Shown here: piece by piece, positions 1-5,858 of the stretch
Layout of the letters: each line of letters starts with the position of its first letter
Position numbering within the stretch: the first letter of the stretch is position 1
Origin: an uncultured Peptococcaceae bacterium
GTDB lineage: Bacteria; Bacillota; Dehalobacteriia; UBA4068
NCBI GenBank assembly: GCA_947307285.1
Contig: CAMZIS010000082.1
Span: 1-6,020, forward strand
DNA: 6,020 nt
Reading direction: 5' to 3'
Made by a program: the position numbers and the translations under genes
Notes under the pieces: generated by a model
What the model was told of the DNA's origin: nothing
What the model saw: the letters and a program-made list of their open reading frames with translations, nothing else
Databases searched by the model: none

Positions 1-1
1 G

Positions 2-772
2 CTTGACCCGGCCCAGTCCTGGAACCTGTTCTACCGCGGCGTGGGCAAGGACGCCGGAGCGGGACTGGCCCTTATCTTGGGGGTAATCACCACCCAGAGC
101 TACGCCCAGGCCGTGTTCTCCGGCCGCTCGGACAAAGCGGCGCGGCAGGGGGCGCTGATCTCCGCCGTGATGATACCGCCCATCGGCATCGGCGGCATCC
201 TGATCGGCCTCTACATGCGGGTGAATTACCCGGAGCTCCCGGCCCGGCTGGCCTTTCCCCAGTTCGTCATCGACTTCCTGCCCGGCCTGCCCGCGGGCAT
301 GGTGCTGGCCACGCTGCTCATCGCCGTGGTGGGCACCGGCGCGGGCCTGGCTTTGGGCATCAGCTCCATCGTGAGCAAGGATATTTTGCCCAACCTGCGC
401 CGCTTCGGGAGCTGGCCCGACAAGGCCGCCGCCAGCCTTACCTTCAACCGGGGCTGCATCGTGGCGGTTCTGCTCCTGGCCTGCTGCCTGTCCACCGGCG
501 CGTTGGGCGACGTGATACTGAACTTCGCCTTCATGTCCATGGGACTCAGGGGCGCGGTGATCTTCGTGCCTTTGACCTGCGCCCTCTGGCTGTCCGGCAA
601 GATCGACCGCTTCTGGATGACCGCGGCCATACTGGTAGGGCCGTTGCTGGTGCTGGTCTGCGGCCTGCTGCCCGGCGTTACGATCGACCCCCTGTTCCCC
701 GGCATCCTGGCCAGCGCGGCTCTGGCCGCCGTGGGCTATCTCAAAGGACGCAAAAGCTCTTTCAGTCTATGA
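2..772 (+). CDS. Sodium:solute symporter (SSS family), C-terminal part, 5' truncated by window edge
   Basis: An inner-membrane secondary transporter that would couple solute uptake to a sodium gradient. The reading frame is open from base 2 and ends at TGA 770-772, giving 256 visible residues. The GTG at 41 is internal and not a start, because the upstream codons continue the same hydrophobic protein. About seven membrane segments can be seen, near residues 18-40, 51-72, 99-123, 152-168, 171-197, 204-222 and 231-247, with a basic tail (KGRK). The stretch GVITTQSYAQAVFSGRS and the segment ending GLALGISSIVSKDI are typical of the SSS fold. In this family the paired serines of that second segment belong to the conserved sodium site of TM8. 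The substrate cannot be read from the sequence; prolines, sugars, carboxylates and other solutes are all known in the family. It lies just upstream of citC, but a promoter separates them, so an uptake role for citrate is only a possibility. Confidence 0.85.
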   Translation, partial: LDPAQSWNLFYRGVGKDAGAGLALILGVITTQSYAQAVFSGRSDKAARQGALISAVMIPPIGIGGILIGLYMRVNYPELPARLAFPQFVIDFLPGLPAGMVLATLLIAVVGTGAGLALGISSIVSKDILPNLRRFGSWPDKAAASLTFNRGCIVAVLLLACCLSTGALGDVILNFAFMSMGLRGAVIFVPLTCALWLSGKIDRFWMTAAILVGPLLVLVCGLLPGVTIDPLFPGILASAALAAVGYLKGRKSSFSL

Positions 773-782
773 CTTTCCTCAA

Positions 783-811
783 TTGACATCCCTCCCTGGC
801 AGGCATATAAT
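783..811 (+). promoter_or_regulatory. Consensus sigma70/sigmaA promoter of the cit operon
   Basis: The -35 box TTGACA is at 783-788 and the -10 box TATAAT at 806-811, with a 17-bp spacer: a full match to the housekeeping consensus. It lies 11 bases after the symporter stop. The expected transcription start is near 817-820, giving a leader of about 30 bases before citC. The spacer holds a short odd palindrome, CCTGgCAGG (795-803), which could be an operator half but is too short to claim. The surroundings are AT-rich compared with the GC-rich genes on both sides, as expected for a real promoter. Confidence 0.85.
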
Positions 812-848
812 AATAGTTAAGGCAAAATATTCAAGAACAGGTACATCC

Positions 849-1856
849 ATGGATATCAGCTATTCCCGGCGGGATATAAACCCCCAGCTCTCCTTTGAAC
901 GGCAGGAGCTGGCCGCTTTTTTGGACAGGCATCATCTGCGCTGCGACGACGACATCGAGTTCGCCGCCGCCTTCGTGGACGACGATACGGACGAGATCCT
1001 GGGCTGCGGCTGCTGCAGCGGGAACATCCTCAAGTGCTTCGCCGTGGACGAAAAGCTGCGGGGCCAGAACCTGATGGGCCAGATCATCTCCATTTTGGTG
1101 AACAACCGCTTCGCCGCGGGCTATTCCCGCCTCTTCGTCTACACCAAACCGGAGAACCAGACCCTGTTCGGCGGCGCCGGCTTTTTCACCGTGGCCGCCA
1201 CCGACCGGGTGGCCATGATGGAGAACCGCCCCAAGGGCCCGGAAAGCTTCGTGGCCTCCGTGAAGCGGGAGGCGCCGGAGGACGCCCTGATCGGCGCCGC
1301 GGTGATGAACTGCAATCCCTTCACCCTGGGCCACCGCCATCTGGTGGAATACGCCGCCGCCAACTGCGACCTGCTTTATCTGTTCGTGGTGGAGGAGGAC
1401 CGTTCCGTCTTCCCCTTCAGCGACCGCCTGCGTCTGGTGCAGGAGGGCACGGCGGACCTGCCTAACGTGCACGTCTGCGCCGGCGGACCCTATATGATAT
1501 CCTCCGCCACCTTCCCCACCTATTTCCTGAAAAAAGACGACGACGCGGTGGCCATCCAGGCCAAGCTGGACCTGACCATCTTCGCGGAGAAGATCGCGCC
1601 GCCCCTGAACATCCGCCGCCGCTTCGTGGGTCAGGAGCCGGTCTGCCCGGTGACGAGCAAATACAACGGCGTCATGAAGCAGCTGCTGCCCGAGCACGGC
1701 ATAGAAGTATGCGAGATACCGCGCAAGGAAACGGAGGCCGGGATCGTCATCAGCGCCTCCACCGTCCGGGAATGCCTGGACGGGAAACGTCCGGACCTCG
1801 ATCTGCGCGCCTTCGTGCCGGAGACTACATACAGCTATCTGATGCAGCGCAAATAG
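849..1856 (+). CDS. citC: [Citrate (pro-3S)-lyase] ligase CitC
   Basis: Activates citrate lyase in the cytoplasm by acetylating the thiol of the CitD prosthetic group, using ATP and acetate (AMP and PPi released). The 335 residues match the usual family length of about 340. An N-terminal GNAT-like domain shows VDEKLRGQNLMGQII (about 66-80). The C-terminal nucleotidyltransferase domain has NCNPFTLGHRH (about 154-164), the CitC form of the HxGH nucleotide-binding motif, and ISASTVR (about 301-307), the ISSTxxR-like motif. The ATG at 849 is chosen because the longer in-frame TTG start at 783 would sit on the -35 box, upstream of the transcript start. The ribosome binding site is weak (only AACAGG-like, 835-840), unlike the strong sites of citD, citE and citF, which fits a catalytic activator needed in smaller amounts. 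It is the first gene of the citCDEF operon. The same ligase type also serves citramalate lyase. Confidence 0.93.
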   Translation: MDISYSRRDINPQLSFERQELAAFLDRHHLRCDDDIEFAAAFVDDDTDEILGCGCCSGNILKCFAVDEKLRGQNLMGQIISILVNNRFAAGYSRLFVYTKPENQTLFGGAGFFTVAATDRVAMMENRPKGPESFVASVKREAPEDALIGAAVMNCNPFTLGHRHLVEYAAANCDLLYLFVVEEDRSVFPFSDRLRLVQEGTADLPNVHVCAGGPYMISSATFPTYFLKKDDDAVAIQAKLDLTIFAEKIAPPLNIRRRFVGQEPVCPVTSKYNGVMKQLLPEHGIEVCEIPRKETEAGIVISASTVRECLDGKRPDLDLRAFVPETTYSYLMQRK

Positions 1857-1934
1857 CATCAGACCCTAATCCGATCACAGGTTTGCACTTTCCTTTTTTA
1901 AATCTTTCAAAAAAGCTACAGGAGGAAAAAGCTA
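1857..1934 (+). promoter_or_regulatory. citC-citD spacer with strong ribosome binding site and short repeats
   Basis: A 78-base AT-rich spacer in an otherwise GC-rich operon. It ends with AGGAGG at 1920-1925, nine bases before the citD ATG, which fixes that start. Two direct copies of AAAAAGCTA (1910-1918 and 1926-1934) flank the Shine-Dalgarno sequence. CTTTTTT (1893-1899) and AAAAAAG (1909-1915) could pair into a weak AT hairpin with a 9-base loop. No good promoter boxes are visible, so citD is probably read from the citC promoter. The hairpin is not followed by a T tract and is not called a terminator. Confidence 0.5.
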
Positions 1935-2228
1935 ATGGAACTTAAGAAACCCGCTGTGGCCGGAACCGTCGAGTCCTGCGACTGCCAGGTCTCGATCTTC
2001 CCCAACCCCGGCCAGGGTCTGGATGTCAGCGTGGAAAGCAACGTCAAGGCCATCTTCGGGGATTCCATCATCGAATCCACCAAGGACGAGCTGGCCAAGC
2101 ACGGCGTTAAAGACGCTATCGTCCAGATCAACGACAAGGGCGCCTTCGACTGGATCATCCGCGCCCGCGTAGCCTGCGCCGCCTACCGCGCCGCCGAACA
2201 GAAATTCAACTGGAAGGAGGTCGAATAA
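1935..2228 (+). CDS. citD: Citrate lyase acyl carrier protein, gamma subunit CitD
   Basis: Small acyl carrier subunit of the lyase complex. Its serine carries the 2'-(5''-triphosphoribosyl)-3'-dephospho-CoA group, the thiol arm that holds acetyl or citryl. The protein has 97 residues, normal for the family. The N-terminus (PAVAGTVES) matches the conserved CitD opening, which places the modified residue at Ser14. The C-terminal half has NDKGAFDWIIRARV, matching the DDKGALDCILRAR-type motif of known CitD proteins. Ser14 is followed by Cys15 and Cys17 (SCDC), where well-known CitD proteins have non-cysteine residues such as SGDV. The start is supported by AGGAGG nine bases upstream. The last codons contain the Shine-Dalgarno sequence of citE, and the genes are one base apart, so translation is probably coupled. 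A citramalate lyase gamma subunit would look very similar. Confidence 0.93.
   Translation: MELKKPAVAGTVESCDCQVSIFPNPGQGLDVSVESNVKAIFGDSIIESTKDELAKHGVKDAIVQINDKGAFDWIIRARVACAAYRAAEQKFNWKEVE
2214..2221 (+). promoter_or_regulatory. Ribosome binding site of citE, inside citD
   Basis: AAGGAGGT is an unbroken 8-base match to the anti-Shine-Dalgarno sequence, eight bases before the ATG at 2230. It lies within the last codons of citD (W-K-E-V-E), so the CitD C-terminus is partly set by this signal. It decides the citE start and points to translational coupling of the two subunits. Confidence 0.8.
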
Positions 2229-2229
2229 C

Positions 2230-3111
2230 ATGGCGAATCTGAAGAGAACATCCCTCTACGCACCGGGCACCAACCCCTCGTTCATGGCGACCGTCCCCTT
2301 CTTTAACGAAGACTGCATCGTTTACGACCTGGAAGACGCCGTGGCCATCTCCGAAAAGGACGCCGCCCGCTTCATGGTCTACAATACCGTGCGCTATCAC
2401 CGTCCCAAGGATAAATACGTCCTCATCCGCGTCAACGGCCTGGACTCCGAATTCCTGGACGACGACCTGGAATGCGCCGTGCGCGCCCGTCCCGACGCCA
2501 TCCGCCTGCCCAAGGTGGAATTCCCGGAACAGGTCAAAAAGGTCGACGAACGCATCACCGAGATCGAAAAAGCAGCCGGCATCGAAGTGGGCAAGACCAA
2601 ACTGTGGTGCAACTGCGAGTCCTACTGGGGCGCTTTGAACTGCCAGGCCATCTGCGAGGCCTCTCCCCGCGTGGAAGCCATGGCCATCGGCGCCGAGGAC
2701 TACACTGCCTCCATGCGCGCCACCCGCACCAAGGAAGGCAAAGAGATCGAATACGTCCGCAACATGGTGCTCATGGGCTGCCGCGCCGCCGGCGTGGAAG
2801 CGCTGGACGTGGTCTTCTCCGACATCAACGATACCGAAGGCCTGATCCGCGACACCCAGTACTCCAAGACCCTGGGCTTTGACGGCAAGACCGTGGTCAA
2901 CCCCCGTCAGATCGACACCGTCAACTCCATCTTCGCTCCTTCCGCCAAAGAGATCAAGTACGCCAAGCGCGTCATGGCAGCCATCGAAGACGGCCGCCGC
3001 CGCGGCGTAGGCGCCGTGACTCTGGACGGCAGCATGATCGACAAGCCCATGGAACGCCGGGCCGAGACCACCCTGGCTCAGGCCAAGGCCGCCGGCATCA
3101 AAATCGATTAG
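2230..3111 (+). CDS. citE: Citrate lyase beta subunit (citryl-ACP lyase) CitE
   Basis: Cleaves the citryl thioester on CitD to oxaloacetate and acetyl-ACP, in the cytoplasmic lyase complex. The protein has 293 residues, the usual family length, and belongs to the HpcH/HpaI aldolase superfamily (TIM barrel, Mg-dependent). Visible landmarks are YAPG (10-13), VYDLEDAV (31-38), IRVNG (66-70) with Arg67 as the likely substrate/CoA-binding arginine, RLPKVE (92-97), CES (129-131) with Glu130 at the metal-ligand position, GAEDY (154-158) with Asp157 as the second metal ligand, and near the C-terminus SDINDTEG followed by LGFDGKTVVNPRQI. The residue roles are taken from family knowledge. Stand-alone CitE-like proteins also exist, but the citD and citF neighbours make this the lyase subunit. 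Citramalate lyase beta (which would release pyruvate) is the main alternative. Confidence 0.94.
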   Translation: MANLKRTSLYAPGTNPSFMATVPFFNEDCIVYDLEDAVAISEKDAARFMVYNTVRYHRPKDKYVLIRVNGLDSEFLDDDLECAVRARPDAIRLPKVEFPEQVKKVDERITEIEKAAGIEVGKTKLWCNCESYWGALNCQAICEASPRVEAMAIGAEDYTASMRATRTKEGKEIEYVRNMVLMGCRAAGVEALDVVFSDINDTEGLIRDTQYSKTLGFDGKTVVNPRQIDTVNSIFAPSAKEIKYAKRVMAAIEDGRRRGVGAVTLDGSMIDKPMERRAETTLAQAKAAGIKID

Positions 3112-3115
3112 GAGG
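3111..3115 (+). promoter_or_regulatory. Ribosome binding site of citF
   Basis: GGAGG overlaps the last base of the citE stop codon TAG (3109-3111) and lies 10 bases before the citF ATG at 3126. A closer ATG at 3119 is only three bases away and opens a four-codon frame that stops at 3133, so it is probably not used. The 3126 start keeps the full CitF N-terminus. Confidence 0.7.
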
Positions 3116-3125
3116 ATCATGAATA

Positions 3126-4685
3126 ATGGTTAAAAACGCAGTAGGTCGCGAGCTGCCGGAAAAGATCGGCAACTACGTCGTTAAACCTTACAAGGGACCG
3201 GGCGCGGAACTGGATTGGGATAAGCCCGCCTGCACCAACCGCGTGCCCCGCCTCAGCCCCGCCGGCGGCTCCAAAGTGGCCGCTTCCCTGAAAGACGCCA
3301 TCATCAAGTCCGGCCTGAAAGACGGCCAGACCATCTCTTTCCATCACTGCTTCCGTGAAGGCGACCACATCATCGGCCAGGTGCTGACCATCTGCCGTGA
3401 GCTGGGACTGAAGGGCCTCACCTTCGCTCCCTCCGCCGTGGTCAACGTCAAGAACCCCTCCGTCATCGACTTCGTCAAGGACGGCACCATCACCAACATC
3501 CAGGCCTCCGGCATCCGCGGTTCCCTGGGCGACGGCGTTCTGGAAGGCTGCATGGAGAACCCGGTGATCCTGCGCTCCCACGGCGCCCGTCCCCGCGCCA
3601 TCGAAATGGGCGAGCTGTCCATCGACGTGGCCTTCATCGGCGCTTCCGCCGCCGACGATTACGGCAACTGCACCGGCCAGATCGGCCCCAACGCCTGCGG
3701 CTCCCTGGGCTACGCCATGATCGACGCCTACACCGCCAAGCACGTGATCGTAGTCACCGACAACCTGGTGGAATATCCCTGCTGCCCCGCGTCCATCAGC
3801 CAGATGTACGTGGATCAGGTGGCTGTGGTCGAGGACATCGGCGATCCGGCCAAGATCGGCGCCGGCGCCGCCCGCATGACCAAGAACCCGCGTGACCTGA
3901 ACATCGCCGCCAAGTGCGCCGAGGTCATCACCGCCTCCCGCCGCTTCAAGGACGGCTTCTCCTTCCAGACCGGCGTGGGCGCCATCCCCATCGCCGCCAC
4001 CATCTACCTGTCCGAGAAGATGGAAGAGCAGGGCATCAAGGCCAGCTTCACTCTGGGCGGCACCACCTCCAACATGGTGGATATGTTCCGCAAGGGCCAG
4101 ATCCGCGTCATCGAGAGCTCCCAGAGCTTCGACGCCGTGGCTGCCCGGGCCATCATCGAAGAGCCCAACATCGTGGAGATCGACAACGCTCTCTACGCCG
4201 ACCCCTACACCAAGGGTTCCATCCTGTCCAAGCTGGACTTCGGTCTGCTGGCCGCCCTGGAAGTGGATACCGACTTCAACGTGAACATCCTCACCGGCTC
4301 CTCCGGCGAGATGATGGCCGGCATGGGCGGCGGCCCGGACGTGGCTGCTGACGCCGCCGTGTCCATCGTGGTCGTGCCCATCGTGCGCGGTCGTACGCCC
4401 TCCATCACCAAGCGGGTCTTCACCTGCTGCACCCCGGGCGACACCATCGCCATGGTCATCACCGAAGCGGGCATCGCTCTGAACCCCAAGTACCCGCTGT
4501 ACGAAGAACTGAAGGAAGACCTGGAAAAGACCAACCTGAAGCTGGTCACCATCGAAGAACTGCAGCAGCTGGCCGAATCCCTGTGCGGCACGCCCAAGCC
4601 CATCGAGACCACCGACAAGGTCTGCGTGGTGGTGGAATACCGCGACGGCACGGTCATCGACGTCATCCGTCAGATCAAGAAATAA
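3126..4685 (+). CDS. citF: Citrate lyase alpha subunit (citrate:acetyl-ACP transferase) CitF
   Basis: Exchanges the acetyl group on CitD for citrate, making citryl-ACP and acetate, the first half of the citrate lyase reaction. The 519 residues match the roughly 510-residue family, with no frameshift or gap. Recognisable regions are the N-terminal GRELPEKIGNYVVKPYKG, SFHHCFREGD (71-80), the SHGARPRAIEMGEL stretch, SAADDYGNCTG, the glycine-rich AGMGGGPD (398-405) and a C-terminal VEYRDGTVIDVIRQI. Together they give the CoA-transferase-like two-domain protein expected for CitF. It is the last gene of the operon: TAA is at 4683-4685, followed by a strong terminator 28 bases later. No citX or citG follows, unlike many cit operons. 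Arginine codons are almost all CGC or CGT and alanine mostly GCC, suggesting high expression compared with citC and the GNAT genes. The citramalate lyase alpha subunit is the close alternative. Confidence 0.95.
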   Translation: MVKNAVGRELPEKIGNYVVKPYKGPGAELDWDKPACTNRVPRLSPAGGSKVAASLKDAIIKSGLKDGQTISFHHCFREGDHIIGQVLTICRELGLKGLTFAPSAVVNVKNPSVIDFVKDGTITNIQASGIRGSLGDGVLEGCMENPVILRSHGARPRAIEMGELSIDVAFIGASAADDYGNCTGQIGPNACGSLGYAMIDAYTAKHVIVVTDNLVEYPCCPASISQMYVDQVAVVEDIGDPAKIGAGAARMTKNPRDLNIAAKCAEVITASRRFKDGFSFQTGVGAIPIAATIYLSEKMEEQGIKASFTLGGTTSNMVDMFRKGQIRVIESSQSFDAVAARAIIEEPNIVEIDNALYADPYTKGSILSKLDFGLLAALEVDTDFNVNILTGSSGEMMAGMGGGPDVAADAAVSIVVVPIVRGRTPSITKRVFTCCTPGDTIAMVITEAGIALNPKYPLYEELKEDLEKTNLKLVTIEELQQLAESLCGTPKPIETTDKVCVVVEYRDGTVIDVIRQIKK

Positions 4686-4712
4686 GCGTCCCGCGTAAAT
4701 CTTGCGCATACG

Positions 4713-4746
4713 AAAAGGAGCCGCTTTGCAGCGGCTCCTTTTTATT
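4713..4746 (+). terminator. Bidirectional intrinsic terminator between citF and the GNAT genes
   Basis: AAAAGGAGCCGC (4713-4724) and GCGGCTCCTTTT (4731-4742) are perfect inverted repeats of 12 bp around a six-base loop (TTTGCA). On the + strand the stem runs into TTTTTATTAT, ending the cit transcript. Read from the other strand, the A tract becomes a T tract after the same GC stem, so it can also end the minus-strand transcript whose last gene stops at 4759. The convergent layout supports both uses. Confidence 0.92.
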
Positions 4747-4758
4747 ATGCTTTTGGCC

Positions 4759-5196
4759 TTACTGGCTCAGGCTCTTTTCCATGCGGATGCAGCGGAAGGT
4801 GTCGCCCTCGATGAAGGGCTCCCCGCATTCCGCGTAGCCCAGCTTATGATAGAATTCGGTCTTGTTGTCCCGGCTCTCCAGCACGGCCTTGCCGTAGCCC
4901 AGCTCGGCGATCCATTTTTCGCACTCCGCCACCACCAGGGAGCCCAGGCCCTGATGGCGGTATTCGGGCAGCACCACCACGCGGCCGATCATCATGCTGT
5001 CCTCGTCCAGCCGGTAGATGCGGCCGGTGGCCACGGGCAGATAATCGTCCACGACCACGATATAGCGGCTGTCCGGTCCGTCGTGCCCGTCGAACTCCTG
5101 CCGCAGCGTTATATGATGCTTGCGGGCCATAGCCTGGATGCGGAGGTAATAGGCGCCCGCCTGCTGCCAGGTCTCGGTCGCTCTGATGATCTCCAT
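4759..5196 (-). CDS. GNAT family N-acetyltransferase
   Basis: A predicted acetyl-CoA-dependent acetyltransferase of 145 residues, a single GNAT domain. Strand beta4 and motif A read GRVVVLPEYRHQGLGSLVV, with the acetyl-CoA pyrophosphate loop RHQGLG at 80-85. Motif B contains ESRDNKTEFYHKLGY (about 107-121), the usual helix and GY/GF turn. The ending, with FIEGDTFRCIRMEK, resembles ElaA-like GNATs, but this is not firm and the substrate is unknown. The ATG at 5196 is chosen because AGGAGG (5201-5206 on this strand) lies four bases before it; a longer frame from TTG at 5211 would include the ribosome binding site. It follows the upstream GNAT gene by 11 bases, so the two are probably co-transcribed, and it ends near the shared terminator. 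Confidence 0.88.
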   Translation of the reverse strand: MEIIRATETWQQAGAYYLRIQAMARKHHITLRQEFDGHDGPDSRYIVVVDDYLPVATGRIYRLDEDSMMIGRVVVLPEYRHQGLGSLVVAECEKWIAELGYGKAVLESRDNKTEFYHKLGYAECGEPFIEGDTFRCIRMEKSLSQ

Positions 5197-5207
5197 ACTT
5201 CCTCCTG

Positions 5208-5741
5208 TCAAGCCTCTCGCAAATCGAATTCGTACAGGTCGAACTCCGTCCAGCCCGTGTCCGGATAAAACATGCGGGCGGTGGACACCCGGTAAAAGCC
5301 CAGGCCCAGGTAGAGCTTTTCCGCCGGCAGGTTGCCGGAAAGCACGTCCAGCCGTATGACGCGGCTGCCCAGCGCCCTGGCCCGCTCAAAGGCGAAGCCC
5401 ACCATCTCCCGGCCCAGGCTGCGGCCCTGCAGCGTGGGCAGCACGCCCAGGGCGTGGATGACGCTGACCTGCTCCGGATGGGCCTCCACCAGCCAGGGCG
5501 CGCCGCTGTAGCCCTCGTTGCATTGCCGGTCCATGATCATGGCGCAGGCGGTCTCGCCCTCCAGCTCGCCCACATAGAGCTGCTGCCCGTCTATGGCCTG
5601 CCGCAGCTGGCTGTCGGCGGGATAGACCCCCTTTTCCCAGCCCGGCTTGTAGGCCGCGTCCCGCATCAGGTCGATGAGCCGATGGTAGAATGCCCGCACA
5701 GCCGAATACTCCTCCGGCCGCGCCGGTCTTATCTCCAGCAT
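5208..5741 (-). CDS. GNAT family N-acetyltransferase
   Basis: A second predicted acetyltransferase, 177 residues, upstream of and in line with the first. The N-terminal half has IRPARPEEYSAVRAFYHRLID and GWEKGVYP (34-41), a pattern I associate with a GNAT group common in Firmicutes. Motif A is HALGVLPTLQGRSLGREMV, with the acetyl-CoA loop QGRSLG at 105-110. Motif B has NLPAEKLYLGLGFY (137-150), with the conserved Asn and the GF turn. The ATG at 5741 is supported by a purine-rich GGAGGGG on the minus strand just upstream. The substrate is unknown; small-molecule or protein N-acetylation are both possible. The two GNATs differ clearly in sequence, so they are not a recent duplication. Confidence 0.88.
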   Translation of the reverse strand: MLEIRPARPEEYSAVRAFYHRLIDLMRDAAYKPGWEKGVYPADSQLRQAIDGQQLYVGELEGETACAMIMDRQCNEGYSGAPWLVEAHPEQVSVIHALGVLPTLQGRSLGREMVGFAFERARALGSRVIRLDVLSGNLPAEKLYLGLGFYRVSTARMFYPDTGWTEFDLYEFDLREA

Positions 5742-5754
5742 GGTCCCCTCCGCC

Positions 5755-5818
5755 TCTCCCCTCCCGCGACGCCGCGAGGCGCGCCGCGAAGCGAACGCCG
5801 CGAGCCGGCGGGAGAGAG
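5755..5818. repeat. GC-rich imperfect hairpin with four direct copies of TCGCGGC/G
   Basis: CTCCCGC (5761-5767) pairs with GCGGGAG (5808-5814), and CTCTCCC upstream can pair alternatively with GGGAGAG. Between the arms, read on the minus strand, TCGCGGC occurs at 5797-5803, 5783-5789 and 5771-5777, and TCGCGGG at 5763-5769. The block is almost pure G and C and non-coding. On the minus strand it falls in the leader of the 5208-5741 gene, just before its ribosome binding site. Confidence 0.55.
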
Positions 5819-5828
5819 TGTGTTTTTG

Positions 5829-5858
5829 GTCTTGTTCTTAGTCTTTGTCTTAGTCTTA
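5829..5858. repeat. Degenerate GTCTTA tandem repeat
   Basis: Five successive units on the + strand: GTCTT, GTTCTTA, GTCTTT, GTCTTA and GTCTTA. On the minus strand this is a purine-rich AAGAC/TAAGAC run. It sits directly next to the GC-rich hairpin and is followed by a 10-bp perfect palindrome, CTTATATAAG (5855-5864), part of which could serve as a -10 element on either strand. No coding frame explains the period. Confidence 0.6.

Noticed and set aside
783..848. N-terminal extension of CitC from TTG at 783
   Set aside because: These codons coincide with the -35 and -10 boxes, lie upstream of the likely transcription start, and add residues not expected in CitC.
831..1859. A 342-codon minus-strand frame opposite citC
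   Set aside because: Shadow of citC; His- and Gly-rich translation without domain features, and it runs across the citC promoter leader.
1709..1945. A 78-codon plus-strand frame across the citC-citD junction
   Set aside because: Out of frame with both genes, covers the citD ribosome binding site and has no recognisable motif.
2206..3120. A 304-codon minus-strand frame opposite citE
   Set aside because: Same effect: antisense shadow of a high-GC gene, rich in Gly, His, Asp and Ala, with no independent ribosome binding site or motif.
3117..4709. A 530-codon open frame on the minus strand covering all of citF
   Set aside because: It mirrors a well-conserved gene. The strong C/G third-position bias of citF removes stop codons from the antisense frame, and the translation is a low-complexity mix of Gly, His, Asp and Val with no family signature.
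4702..5268. A 188-codon plus-strand frame after citF
   Set aside because: It starts in the terminator stem and is antisense to the GNAT genes, whose acetyl-CoA motifs are clear on the other strand.
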